Assembly: GCF_014236655.1 (NCBI RefSeq)
Contig: NZ_JACMYG010000002.1
Location: forward strand, 1 to 64,000
Source: Pseudomonas kielensis
GTDB taxonomy: Bacteria > Pseudomonadota > Gammaproteobacteria > Pseudomonadales > Pseudomonadaceae
Direction: 5' to 3'
Length of the DNA: 64,000 bases
The position numbers and the translations under genes were made by a program. Of the stretch, positions 47,246 through 56,029 are shown one piece after another (positions within the stretch are counted from its first letter, which is position 1; every line of letters starts with the position of its first letter). The notes under the pieces are model-generated. The model searched no databases. It was not told the DNA's origin and saw only the letters and a program-made list of their open reading frames with translations.

Positions 47246-48727
47246 CTACTTCGATACCACCAGCGCGGGTGGCTGCCAACTGCCTTCGCCCGCAGGAAGA
47301 ATCGACGGCGGTGTGCTCTTCGGCCAGTAGAGCCGCATCACCAGGTAGACGGTGTCGTCAGGCGCCGGCAACCAGTTGGCTTCCTTGGCCTTGCCGGGGG
47401 AGTCCTTCTGGATGTACAGCGTCAGTGAGCCATCCGCGTTTTTCTTCATGGCCGAGAGCATCGGCGAATTGATCAGGTAACGGTTGATCGGGTTCTCGAT
47501 CAGCAGTTGGCTTTTGCCGTCGTACAGGGTCACCGACCAGAAGGCATTGACGGGTGGCAGCTTTCCAGCGGGGAAGGTCAGCGTGTAGTTGTGTTTGCTG
47601 GTATCGAGTGTCTTGCCTGTGCCGTCAGTACGGGTATAGGGGTACATCGCCTCCACGGCGTCGTTGCCGTACAGTCCGCCCTTCGCGGCGCCGGCACGCA
47701 TCAACCAGTTGGCCTTGTAGAACGCCTGGTCGCCGAAGAACGCTCCGACATTCCAGCCATTGATATTTTTCATTCCGCTCGAGAGAAACGTATCAACTGT
47801 CTTGTCGCCAGCCTTCATCCCCAGCAAGACCGCGGCTTTATGCTCGAGCGACAGGTTCTTGAATTCGAAGCTTCGGCCAGGGCCTACGCCGATGCTGGCC
47901 AGCTTCGCCCGGATCTCCTTGTCGTCAGCCGATGGCGGCACATACGCCAACGCGGCCGACAGGTACTCGAAGAAGTTGTCCTTGATGCCAGCGGTGGTAG
48001 CCGGTACGAAATCGAGCTTCGGCGCAGCGGGCGGCGCGGGTTGATGGAGGAAGGCGGATAGTGGCTGGACCTGGTAACCGGCCTGGACCTTCTCGACATT
48101 CGGCATGTCGGCCGGGTTGAACAGCTGGGTCCGGATCAACGTCAGTGCAAAGGGCGTTGTGGAATTGAACACTTTATCGATCCCAGGGGGCGGCACCCCT
48201 TTCCAGTCCGGGCCTGCAACCAGATAACTGCCGGCGGCGCTGGCCGTCGCCCGGCTGCCGATGTAGCCGAAGTTATAAGTATTGCCGTCAATCAGTTGCA
48301 CCGAGTAGTAGCGCTTTTTGGAGACGGCCGGCACCGTGATCACCAGCGGCTCTGCGCGCAGGTCGGCCCACATTATCGAGTAGGGGGTGTCGCTGTTTGG
48401 CGTAATGACGGCGGTGTCAGCGGGCGTCGCGACCCGATGCTCATTGTGCAGTTGGTTAAAGGGGGCCTTGAACTGACTGGAACTGGAGTCCACTGCAAAC
48501 TCATTCATCACGGCGTAGTTCATGACGAGCGGCAGGCCGTAGATAAAACCTGCCTCGGCGATCGCCCGGGTCTGCTCGAGACTGGGTGCGGTCACACCCT
48601 TGGCAACATCGGCCTGGTCTGCCTGGGTAATAGGATCGGTCTTGCTCGCACACCCGGCGAAAAGTGTTGAAACCGCTACGACGGCTGCCGCAGCCATTGT
48701 CCAGCCCCGATTAGACTTCCTGTTCAT
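47246..48727 (-). CDS. DUF1254/DUF1214 family lipoprotein
   Basis: A 493-residue protein starting MNRKSNRGWTMAAAA with a lipobox LFAGC, so a probable lipoprotein. The N-terminal DUF1254 region (TPNSDTPYSIMWADLRAEPL) and C-terminal DUF1214 region (NYTLTFPAGKLPPVNAFWSV) are both complete; two-domain proteins of this kind are widespread in environmental bacteria with no known reaction. The ATG at 48727 is chosen over one 21 codons earlier because it gives a proper signal peptide. Monocistronic; its 3' end adjoins the integrase scar. Confidence 0.9.
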   Translation of the reverse strand: MNRKSNRGWTMAAAAVVAVSTLFAGCASKTDPITQADQADVAKGVTAPSLEQTRAIAEAGFIYGLPLVMNYAVMNEFAVDSSSSQFKAPFNQLHNEHRVATPADTAVITPNSDTPYSIMWADLRAEPLVITVPAVSKKRYYSVQLIDGNTYNFGYIGSRATASAAGSYLVAGPDWKGVPPPGIDKVFNSTTPFALTLIRTQLFNPADMPNVEKVQAGYQVQPLSAFLHQPAPPAAPKLDFVPATTAGIKDNFFEYLSAALAYVPPSADDKEIRAKLASIGVGPGRSFEFKNLSLEHKAAVLLGMKAGDKTVDTFLSSGMKNINGWNVGAFFGDQAFYKANWLMRAGAAKGGLYGNDAVEAMYPYTRTDGTGKTLDTSKHNYTLTFPAGKLPPVNAFWSVTLYDGKSQLLIENPINRYLINSPMLSAMKKNADGSLTLYIQKDSPGKAKEANWLPAPDDTVYLVMRLYWPKSTPPSILPAGEGSWQPPALVVSK

Positions 48728-48988
48728 GTCCACCTCGTCAGTTGTGAGCAGGCTGTCACCATGAACTTGACTGGCATTCAGGTCTGTCACTTAAGCCGCG
48801 ACTCATTAATCCTGTGGCGATGCGCCAATTCACACGCCCAGAGAGTGTAGATCACAATAAGCCAGTCTCCGCGCCAAAGCCGGTAAACCCGAGCGTTCGG
48901 TGTTTTCGCCGTCAGCAAATAGCATGTTGTTGAGCTACGCTGCGATACGTACCCCTGACCTGAATGATGTGAAGTAAGGAACTGACGC

Positions 48989-50602
48989 ATGCGGAGCAGG
49001 TTTCTCGCGCAATTGATGACTGTGTTCGGGTTGCTTTGGTCAGTTATCGTGTTCGCGGAGGCCCCTTCCGCAACGGTAGAACCTGCCTCGGCTGAACTGA
49101 AAATCTACAACCGCAGCGTCATGGTTTTCCGCGCCGCGTTATACGGTGAAATACCGGAAATACGGGTCAAGCGTGCGAAAGCGGCGATCACTGAAGCAAT
49201 GGATGAGTCAGACGATCTGAATGTCACTCTCGACTCCATTCAGAACAGTTACATGGTGCTGTTGGGCTCAAGGCGTGCGTTTATTGTTTCTCCCCAGGAT
49301 GTCGATGCCACCCAATTTGAATCAGTGCGCCAGGCCGCAGAAAGCGCTGCCGACAAACTGCGCCAGGTGGTCGTCGAAACCCAGGAAGCCCGTAGCCTTC
49401 ATTTCATTCTCAGGTCTCTGGCAGCCGCAGCCCTTGCCACCGGCATTCTGATAGCCGCGCTCTGGGGCATGGCGTATCTGCGCCGCAGACTGCTGAGAAA
49501 ACTGCCTGACTTGATGCATCGGCATACACAGGCGCTGAAAGTCGGACGTGTGCAGGTAGTCGATGCCAATTACCTGTATCCGCTGGTCAGTCGATTGCTA
49601 GGCATACTTCGCTGGCTTGTCGTGCTGTTGCTCACGTATGAATGGCTTGGCTTTATTTTGTCGCGGTTTCCCTACACCAGACCCTGGGGAGAAAGCCTCA
49701 ACAACTATCTACTCGACGTCTCTGGCTATTTATTCCAAGGGATCATCGGTGCCATTCCCGGTTTAGGTGTGGCCGTCGCAATCTTTTTCATCGCCCGTGG
49801 TATCTCAGCCTTCACTCGCCGGATCCTGCGTCGCATGGCCATCCCCGGTACCTTCAGTTGGCTGAATCAAGAGACCCTGCACCCGACCCAACGCTTGACC
49901 TCACTGGCTATCTGGCTTTTTGCATTGGCCATGGCCTATCCCTATTTGCCCGGTGCCGGTACCGATGCCTTCAAAGGCTTGTCGGTGTTGATCGGTTTGA
50001 TGATTTCACTCGGTGCCACCAGTGTGGTCGGGCAGGCGGCGGCCGGATTGATCCTCACGTACACCCGAACCTTGCGTCCCGGGGAGTTCGTGCGCATTGG
50101 TGAATATGAAGGCACCGTAACGGAATTGGGGATGTTCACTACGTGCATCCGAACAGGTCTGGGGGAGGTGTTGACGCTGCCCAACTCGATGATTACCGGA
50201 GCCGTCACCAAGAACTACTCCCGTGCCGTGCAAGGCCCTGGTTATGTGGTCGACACGGTAGTGACCATCGGTTACGACACGCCGTGGCGGCAGGTCGAAG
50301 CGATGCTGCTGGAGGCCGCCCGGCGCACCCCCGGGGTTCTCGCAGACCCTCCGGCGCAGGTGTTCCAGACGGCGTTGTCGGACTTCTACCCCGAGTATCG
50401 ACTGGTGGCTCAGGCTATTCCGAGTCAACCCCGACCGCGTGCGGTATTGCTCAGCCTGTTGCACGCCAATATTCAGGACGTGTTCAACGAATACTCAGTG
50501 CAAATAATGTCGCCGCACTATCTGGGTGATCCCAGCGAAGAGAAACGTGTACCCAAGGACAAGTGGTTTACCGCACCCGCGCAGCAACCGAACGAACGTT
50601 GA
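48989..50602 (+). CDS. MscS-family mechanosensitive channel with extended N-terminus
   Basis: A 537-residue channel. A signal peptide (LMTVFGLLWSVIVFAEAPS) and a periplasmic helical segment precede four to five transmembrane helices. The MscS core has the pore helix (GATSVVGQAAAGLILTYTR) and beta domain (LRPGEFVRIGEYEGTVTELG; TLPNSMITGAVTKNYSR), and the C-terminal alpha/beta domain is complete. The ATG at 48989 follows AAGGA by eight bases. It releases osmolytes on hypo-osmotic shock or membrane tension. It stands alone. Confidence 0.92.
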   Translation: MRSRFLAQLMTVFGLLWSVIVFAEAPSATVEPASAELKIYNRSVMVFRAALYGEIPEIRVKRAKAAITEAMDESDDLNVTLDSIQNSYMVLLGSRRAFIVSPQDVDATQFESVRQAAESAADKLRQVVVETQEARSLHFILRSLAAAALATGILIAALWGMAYLRRRLLRKLPDLMHRHTQALKVGRVQVVDANYLYPLVSRLLGILRWLVVLLLTYEWLGFILSRFPYTRPWGESLNNYLLDVSGYLFQGIIGAIPGLGVAVAIFFIARGISAFTRRILRRMAIPGTFSWLNQETLHPTQRLTSLAIWLFALAMAYPYLPGAGTDAFKGLSVLIGLMISLGATSVVGQAAAGLILTYTRTLRPGEFVRIGEYEGTVTELGMFTTCIRTGLGEVLTLPNSMITGAVTKNYSRAVQGPGYVVDTVVTIGYDTPWRQVEAMLLEAARRTPGVLADPPAQVFQTALSDFYPEYRLVAQAIPSQPRPRAVLLSLLHANIQDVFNEYSVQIMSPHYLGDPSEEKRVPKDKWFTAPAQQPNER

Positions 50603-50645
50603 GACCATTTTAGGGAAGTTCACAGCATGTTTGAGTTTTTGCTTC

Positions 50646-50858
50646 ATGCTGTTCGCATTCGTCGCAAGTATTGCGCCCAAACGACTGGGCGTTGACCCCA
50701 AGGCCTCGGCCCGAGAGCTGGAGTTGGGCATCGCCAAAGAAGAAGGCGCGATCACCGTGCCCTATACCCCTAGAGTCGTGCGCGCACATCAGGTGGTGCA
50801 AGCGGCCCGGCGGATGGCCAGCGTATCGTCGACATCGAAGGTCGACACGCGTCACTGA
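50646..50858 (+). CDS. Short hypothetical protein (uncertain)
   Basis: A possible 70-residue product: a short hydrophobic start (MLFAFVASIAP) followed by a polar chain (ELELGIAKEEGAITVPYTPR). The start has no clear ribosome-binding site, the frame continues upstream into the MscS gene, and I do not recognise a family. Its codon pattern looks normal for the genome, which is the only support. The following 237 bases show nothing. Confidence 0.3.
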   Translation: MLFAFVASIAPKRLGVDPKASARELELGIAKEEGAITVPYTPRVVRAHQVVQAARRMASVSSTSKVDTRH

Positions 50859-51095
50859 CCATTGAGCGTGTGGTGCATGCGGGTCAAATCATCGAATCAT
50901 GTTGCGCTGACGCGGTGAATGATCCTTGGACAACAGGCGGAATCGACAGCCCAGAGCGGCTCGTTTGCTTTTCTTCTGCGTCCACTCATGAACTGCTTGT
51001 GAACGGCACTGCGAGGCGTCTGTTCAGCACCTTCAGACTTCGTTAAGAAAGCTCTCCGATACTCCTCCCTAACTTATCCGGGAGGCGTGCCGCCA

Positions 51096-51773
51096 ATGTC
51101 CGACTTTAACTGGAACATCCCTTTACCGCTGCGCCTTGGGCAAGCTGACAATTCGCCCATGACACTGGCCAGAGCGTTGCCCGAAGAATCGCTGCGTCCT
51201 GCCTTCGAAGCCTACATCCAGGAACGGTTTCGGAAGATTCACGGTGCTGATATTCGCCATTTCATGCCGCAACTGTTCGGTATGAGCACCCCCTCAGGCA
51301 CGCTCTGTGCCGTGGCGGGGGTGCGGCTTGCCAGTGTCGAGCCGCTGTTTCTGGAACGCTATCTGGACGAACCCATCGATCCGCTGATCAGCGCAGCGGC
51401 CAACCAAGCCGTGGGCCGGGCTGCCATTGCCGAAGTCGGCAACCTGGCCGCTAGCGACACCGGTAGCGCGCGCTTGAGCATTGTTGCGATGACGTACCTG
51501 CTGGCCATGGGAGGGCTGGAGTGGGTGGCGTTTACCGGGAACGTTGGCTTGGTCAACAGTTTTCACCGCCTGGGTCTCAAACCCGTGACGTTGTGTGCTG
51601 CCGACCCGGCACGTCTTGGCGATGAGCGCCTTAGCTGGGGCAGCTATTACGAGAGCCAGCCGTGGGTGCACGTCGGCAACATCCGCGCCGGTTTCACCCA
51701 TCTGCGCAACATCGGACTGTTCAATCGCCTCGGCTTACCATCATCTATCGAGGGGGCCAGTCATGTCGCCTGA
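51096..51773 (+). CDS. Thermostable-hemolysin-family protein (T_hemolysin), first gene of a biosynthetic cluster
   Basis: A 225-residue protein of the family named after the Vibrio thermostable (delta-VPH) haemolysin. The middle part (EVGNLAASDTGSARLSIVAM and MGGLEWVAFTGNVGLVNSFH) resembles the acetyl/acyl-carrier binding half of GNAT or autoinducer-synthase-like acyltransferases, so an acyltransferase role is plausible; the haemolysin name reflects history rather than proven activity. No signal peptide. The ATG at 51096 follows GGGAGG by nine bases; a GTG at 51087 is possible. Its stop overlaps the AMP-binding gene by 11 bases. First of seven tightly linked genes. Confidence 0.8.
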   Translation: MSDFNWNIPLPLRLGQADNSPMTLARALPEESLRPAFEAYIQERFRKIHGADIRHFMPQLFGMSTPSGTLCAVAGVRLASVEPLFLERYLDEPIDPLISAAANQAVGRAAIAEVGNLAASDTGSARLSIVAMTYLLAMGGLEWVAFTGNVGLVNSFHRLGLKPVTLCAADPARLGDERLSWGSYYESQPWVHVGNIRAGFTHLRNIGLFNRLGLPSSIEGASHVA

Positions 51774-53244
51774 GACACTGCGCTTCCAACAGACACTACG
51801 TAACTATGCCGAAAGCCAGCCTCACACCATTGCTTTGTGGGGGGATGACCTGAAGCTGGACTACGCCATGCTCAATGCTGAGGTGGCGTACCGTCAGCAG
51901 TGCCTGCGAGATCAGCACGTCAAGGTGGTCGCACTGGCATTGGACAACGGCACCGAAGCCGTGCTCTGGGACCTGGCCATCCTGTTTGAAGGCCTCACCT
52001 GTCTGACGCTGGCCCCTTTTTTCAGTGCGGCTCAACGCCGTCATTGCCTGGAGCAAAGCCAAGCCGAGCTGGTCATTGGCGCAGAGGATCAGGCAGACGA
52101 ACTGCAGGCAGCCGGTTACACCCAGTCTGGCAAATTCTGGCGTCGTACGTTCTGTGCTCCAAACCGGCTACCTGAAGGTACGGCCAAACTGACGTTCACC
52201 TCGGGCACCACGGGCACACCCAAGGGCGTGTGTCTGAGCGCCGAGAGCCTGTTGAGCGTTGCCCGTGAACTGGAGCGGGCCAGCGAACCGTGCAAGCCGC
52301 AGCATCATCTTGCCTTGTTGCCTCTGGCCATTCTGCTGGAAAACATCGGTTGCTACGCGGCCTTGTATGCCGGTGCAACGGTGAGCGTGCCGTGCCAGAA
52401 AACCCTGGGTATCCAAGGTGCCAGCGGCGTTGATGTACCGGTATTGCTTGGTTGCCTGGCGGCCCGCGCGCCGCAGAGCCTGATTCTGGTGCCACAGTTG
52501 TTGCTGCTGCTGACAAACACCGCCGAGCAAAAAGTCTTCGACCCCCGATCGCTACGGTTTGCCGCCGTCGGCGGGGCGCGAGTGTCCCGGGCATTGCTGG
52601 ATCGTGCACAGCGGGTCGGTCTGCCGATCTACGAAGGCTACGGCTTGTCTGAGTGTGCATCGGTGGTATGCCTGAACCGACCCGATGCACATCGCCCCGG
52701 CAGCGTGGGGCGCCCGCTGCCGCATGTAGAGGTCCGCCTGGCCGAAGATGGTGAAGTGCTGATCCGCGGCTCGGTGCTTCTCGGCTACCTGGGGGAGGCT
52801 GCACATACCCAGCAATGGTGGGCCAGTGGCGATCTGGGCGAGTTCGACGCCGAGGGTTTTCTCTACCTCAGGGGGCGCAAGAAGCACCAGTTCATCACCA
52901 GCTTCGGGCGCAATGTGAACCCCGAGTGGGTTGAGGCCGAGCTGACCCAGCGGCGCGACATTGCACAGGCGTTCGTCCATGGCGAGGCCATGCCGCACAA
53001 CCACGCCTTGCTCTGGCCCCATCGTCCCGAATGTACGGATGACGAGTTGGCTCTTGCGGTGTCCGAGGCCAACGCGACGTTGCCCGACTATGCCCAGGTG
53101 CACCACTGGACCCGATTGAATCAACCGTTTACCCCCGCCAACGGCCTGCTGACCGCCAATGGCCGCCCGCGTCGTGACGCCATCGTCGAGCGTTACCGGG
53201 CGCAACTGACTGAGTCGGTCAACTTTGAGGAATCCGCATCATGA
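51763..53244 (+). CDS. AMP-binding (acyl-adenylate/CoA-ligase-like) protein
   Basis: A 493-residue ANL-superfamily protein. The phosphate-binding loop is LTFTSGTTGTPKGV, the A5 region GYGLSECASVVCL, and the A7-A8 hinge SGDLGEFDAEGFLYLRGRKK. At the C-terminus the segment FTPANGLLTANGRPRR aligns with the usual FTPENGLLTPTLKxxR of acyl-CoA synthetases, so the catalytic lysine seems to be arginine. It may therefore adenylate poorly, or act in the thioester half-reaction or on an adenylate made elsewhere. No carrier protein is encoded in the cluster. It overlaps both neighbouring genes. Confidence 0.85.
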   Translation: MSPETLRFQQTLRNYAESQPHTIALWGDDLKLDYAMLNAEVAYRQQCLRDQHVKVVALALDNGTEAVLWDLAILFEGLTCLTLAPFFSAAQRRHCLEQSQAELVIGAEDQADELQAAGYTQSGKFWRRTFCAPNRLPEGTAKLTFTSGTTGTPKGVCLSAESLLSVARELERASEPCKPQHHLALLPLAILLENIGCYAALYAGATVSVPCQKTLGIQGASGVDVPVLLGCLAARAPQSLILVPQLLLLLTNTAEQKVFDPRSLRFAAVGGARVSRALLDRAQRVGLPIYEGYGLSECASVVCLNRPDAHRPGSVGRPLPHVEVRLAEDGEVLIRGSVLLGYLGEAAHTQQWWASGDLGEFDAEGFLYLRGRKKHQFITSFGRNVNPEWVEAELTQRRDIAQAFVHGEAMPHNHALLWPHRPECTDDELALAVSEANATLPDYAQVHHWTRLNQPFTPANGLLTANGRPRRDAIVERYRAQLTESVNFEESAS

Positions 53245-53915
53245 GTTTTTTCGACACCCTGCAACACGCCACGCAACAGGAGCGTCAAGAGCTGTTCGCG
53301 CTGCCGATCATCCGCGACGCGCTCGAAGGCAAGGTCAGCCTGGACAGTTATCGGGCATTCCTGGCGCAGGCCTACTACCACGTGCGTCATACCGTCCCCT
53401 TGATGATGGCCTGTGGTGCGCGCTTGCCGCAGCGCCTGGAGTGGCTGCGCAAAGCCGTCTGTGAATACATCGAGGATGAGTACGGTCACGAACAATGGGT
53501 ACTCAATGACATCGCTGTGTGTGGGGGCGACAAGGAGGCTGTACGCGACGGTCGTCCGAGCATGCCGATCGAACTGATGGTCAGCTTTCTCTACGACCTG
53601 ATTGCCCGAGACAATCCGGTCGGGCTGTTTGGCATGGTCAATGTGCTCGAAGGCACCAGTGTCGCCCTGGCGACCCATGCCGCTGGCAGTATTCGCCAGC
53701 GTCTGGACTTGCCGGAAAGCGCCTTTAGCTACCTAAGCTCGCACGGCTCATTGGACATCGAACATATGCAGACCTACCGCCGGCTGATGGATAACCTCGA
53801 GGACCCGGGCGACCAGGCTGCGGTTATCCATGCCTCTAAAGTGGTCTATCGGCTTTACACGGACATGTTCCGAGGTTTGCCGCGGGACGGGGAGGTTGAG
53901 CATGCGCCTGTCTGA
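53241..53915 (+). CDS. Heme-oxygenase-like metal oxidase (HDO, TenA/UndA-like)
   Basis: A 224-residue all-helical protein of the iron-containing redox-enzyme family. Metal ligands expected of heme-oxygenase-like diiron oxidases are all visible: Glu80 and His83 (EDEYGHEQW), Glu138 (NVLEGTSVAL), and His168, Asp172, His175 (HGSLDIEHMQ). The H-x3-D-x2-H spacing equals that of CADD-type enzymes, and E-x2-H that of UndA. Such enzymes cleave C-C bonds, N-oxygenate or desaturate acyl or amino-acid substrates. The start overlaps the AMP-binding gene by four bases. Substrate inferred to be an acyl or carboxylate activated by the neighbouring enzymes. Confidence 0.85.
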   Translation: MSFFDTLQHATQQERQELFALPIIRDALEGKVSLDSYRAFLAQAYYHVRHTVPLMMACGARLPQRLEWLRKAVCEYIEDEYGHEQWVLNDIAVCGGDKEAVRDGRPSMPIELMVSFLYDLIARDNPVGLFGMVNVLEGTSVALATHAAGSIRQRLDLPESAFSYLSSHGSLDIEHMQTYRRLMDNLEDPGDQAAVIHASKVVYRLYTDMFRGLPRDGEVEHAPV

Positions 53916-54711
53916 GGCTCGCGTAGTACTGACGGGGGCCAGTGGTGGTATTGGCCTGGCCATCGCGGCGCAGCTGTGCGCCAGTGGCGCGCAGGTACTG
54001 GCAGTGGCCAGGCACCGGGAACCCCTGGCCTCTCTGCTTGAGCGTTACCCCCTGCAACTGACCTGGATAACTGCCGACCTGACGTTTCTGGCCGACCGGC
54101 GCAAAGTGCAGGCCGCCGCGCAAGAGATGGGCGGCATCAACCTGCTGATCAACGCCGCCGGGGTCAATCACTTTGCCATGTTGGAGCAGCTCGATGACAG
54201 CGACATCCACGCGATGCTGGTGGTCAACATCAGCGCACCGATCTGCCTGACCAAACTGCTGCTCCCGCTGCTCAAGCAGGCAACGAGTGCCATGGTGGTG
54301 AATGTCGGTTCCACCTATGGCTCCATCGGCTATCCCGGCTACGCCAGTTACTGCGCCACCAAGTTTGCCTTGCGCGGTTTTTCCGAGGCGTTGCGCCGGG
54401 AACTGGCGGACACCCGGGTCGCCGTGCTGTACGTCGCTCCCCGGGCCACGCGTACCAGCATGAACAGCCCCGCGGCCCAGGCCTTGAACGATGCGCTCAA
54501 GGCGAATGTCGACGACCCAAAAAAAGTCGCCTCAGCCGTCATCCATGCCATCGCCGGTGACCGACGCGACCTTTACCTGGGCTGGCCGGAGCGCTTTTTC
54601 GTGCGACTCAACAGCCTTCTGCCCAACCTCGTGGATCGTGGTCTGCGCAAGCAATTGCCGCTGATCCGTCGCCTGAGTCAGAAAACCGAAAACGAGAACC
54701 TCAAACCATGA
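53902..54711 (+). CDS. Short-chain dehydrogenase/reductase
   Basis: A 269-residue classical SDR: cofactor motif VVLTGASGGIGLAIAAQL, NAAG (LLINAAGVNHF), catalytic Ser in VNVGSTYGSIG and Tyr150/Lys154 in YCATK. The C-terminal tail (WPERFFVRLNSLLPNLVDRG) is amphipathic and may touch the membrane. It overlaps the oxidase gene by 14 bases. It would reduce a ketone or aldehyde made by the upstream enzymes, or oxidise an alcohol. The start is ATG 53902 after GGGGAGG. Confidence 0.9.
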   Translation: MRLSEARVVLTGASGGIGLAIAAQLCASGAQVLAVARHREPLASLLERYPLQLTWITADLTFLADRRKVQAAAQEMGGINLLINAAGVNHFAMLEQLDDSDIHAMLVVNISAPICLTKLLLPLLKQATSAMVVNVGSTYGSIGYPGYASYCATKFALRGFSEALRRELADTRVAVLYVAPRATRTSMNSPAAQALNDALKANVDDPKKVASAVIHAIAGDRRDLYLGWPERFFVRLNSLLPNLVDRGLRKQLPLIRRLSQKTENENLKP

Positions 54712-55352
54712 AAAAACTACTCGCTTGCCTGTTTCTGGGGGCCCTGAGCCAAAGTGTCTGGGCGCTTGATGCGGCTGATGAGCAGCGTCTGAGCGGCATC
54801 CAGCAACGCTGGGCGCAGATTCAGTATCAAATGCCCGCCGACCAGCGCACCGCTGCTTTCGAACAGCTGGCCGCCCAGGCCTCGGCGTTCACCCATGAGC
54901 GCCAGTCGGTGGCCGAGGCCTGGATATGGTCCGGGATTGTCAGCAGTAGCTGGGCCGGCGCCCAAGGTGGACTGGGTGCGTTGAGCAAGGTCAAACAGGC
55001 CAAGGCCGACCTTGAGAAAGCCCTGGCTATTGATCCCAATGCCTTGCAAGGCTCGGCCTATACCAGCCTGGGGGCCTTGTACGACCGGGTGCCCGGCTGG
55101 CCTATCGGGTTTGGCGATGCCGACAAGGCAGAGGCGTTGCTCAAACAGGCCTTGCAACTGAACCCCAACGGTATCGATAGTCTGTACTTCTGGGGCGATC
55201 ACCTCTACCGTCAGAAACGTTACACCGAAGCCAGGGCCGCGCTGCAAAAAGCCCTGCAAGCGACACCACGGCCCGGGCGGGCAACCGCTGACGCGGGACG
55301 GCGCCAGGAGATTGAAGCGTTACTGCTGGACGTGAATAAAAAACTTGGCTGA
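54708..55352 (+). CDS. Exported TPR protein
   Basis: A 214-residue periplasmic protein. A signal peptide (LLACLFLGALSQSVWALDAA) precedes two or three tetratricopeptide-like repeats, clear in ADKAEALLKQALQLNPNGID and RYTEARAALQKALQATP. It overlaps the SDR gene by four bases, so it belongs to the cluster. A TPR scaffold in the periplasm beside cytoplasmic enzymes suggests a role in sensing or export, perhaps linked to the two-component system that follows by 14 bases. No enzyme motif. Confidence 0.8.
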   Translation: MKKLLACLFLGALSQSVWALDAADEQRLSGIQQRWAQIQYQMPADQRTAAFEQLAAQASAFTHERQSVAEAWIWSGIVSSSWAGAQGGLGALSKVKQAKADLEKALAIDPNALQGSAYTSLGALYDRVPGWPIGFGDADKAEALLKQALQLNPNGIDSLYFWGDHLYRQKRYTEARAALQKALQATPRPGRATADAGRRQEIEALLLDVNKKLG

Positions 55353-55366
55353 CAGGAGTGCTGCAT

Positions 55367-56029
55367 GTGCGTCTATTGCTGATCGAGGATGACTTGGCGC
55401 TGGGAGAAGGTATCGATCAAGCCCTGGGCCGAGAAGGGTATACCGTCGACTGGATTCGCGATGGCAGCAGTGCCCTGCATGCGCTACTCAGTGAAACCTT
55501 TGACCTGGCGGTGCTGGACCTGGGGCTGCCGCGCATGGATGGTCTTGAAGTGCTACGGCGCCTCAGGGACAGCGGCTCCAACCTGCCGGTGCTGATTCTC
55601 ACCGCCCGCGATGCCACAGAAGACCGTATCGCGGGCCTGGACGCCGGGGCCGACGATTACCTGATCAAACCGTTCGACCTGGCCGAGCTCAAGGCCCGCT
55701 TGCGTGCGTTGTTGCGGCGCAGTGCCGGGCGTGCCCAGCTCCTGATCGAACACGCCGGCATCAGCCTCAACCCGGGTACCCAGCAAGTCAGCTATCAGGG
55801 CGAGCCGGTGCCCTTGACGCCCAAGGAGTATCAGTTGCTTCACGAATTGCTGTCGCCGCCAGGTCGGGTGATGACCCGCGACCACTTGATGCAATTGCTC
55901 TATGGTTGGAGCGAAGAGGCGGAAAGCAACACCCTGGAGGTGCATATTCATCACCTGCGCAAGAAATTCTCCAGCAACCTGATCCGTACCATACGTGGCG
56001 TCGGCTACCTGGTAGAAGAACGCCCATGA
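55367..56029 (+). CDS. OmpR/QseB-type response regulator
   Basis: A 220-residue regulator. The receiver domain has the acidic pocket (LLIEDDLALGEG), phospho-acceptor Asp in LAVLDLGLPRMDG and the conserved Lys (LIKPFDLAE). The C-terminal winged helix (LHELLSPPGRVMTRDHLMQL; HHLRKKFSSNLIRTIRGVGY) binds DNA. The start is GTG 55367 preceded by AGGAG at eight bases; a GTG at 55358 is also in frame. It probably controls this operon. Its stop overlaps the kinase start by four bases. Confidence 0.92.
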   Translation: MRLLLIEDDLALGEGIDQALGREGYTVDWIRDGSSALHALLSETFDLAVLDLGLPRMDGLEVLRRLRDSGSNLPVLILTARDATEDRIAGLDAGADDYLIKPFDLAELKARLRALLRRSAGRAQLLIEHAGISLNPGTQQVSYQGEPVPLTPKEYQLLHELLSPPGRVMTRDHLMQLLYGWSEEAESNTLEVHIHHLRKKFSSNLIRTIRGVGYLVEERP

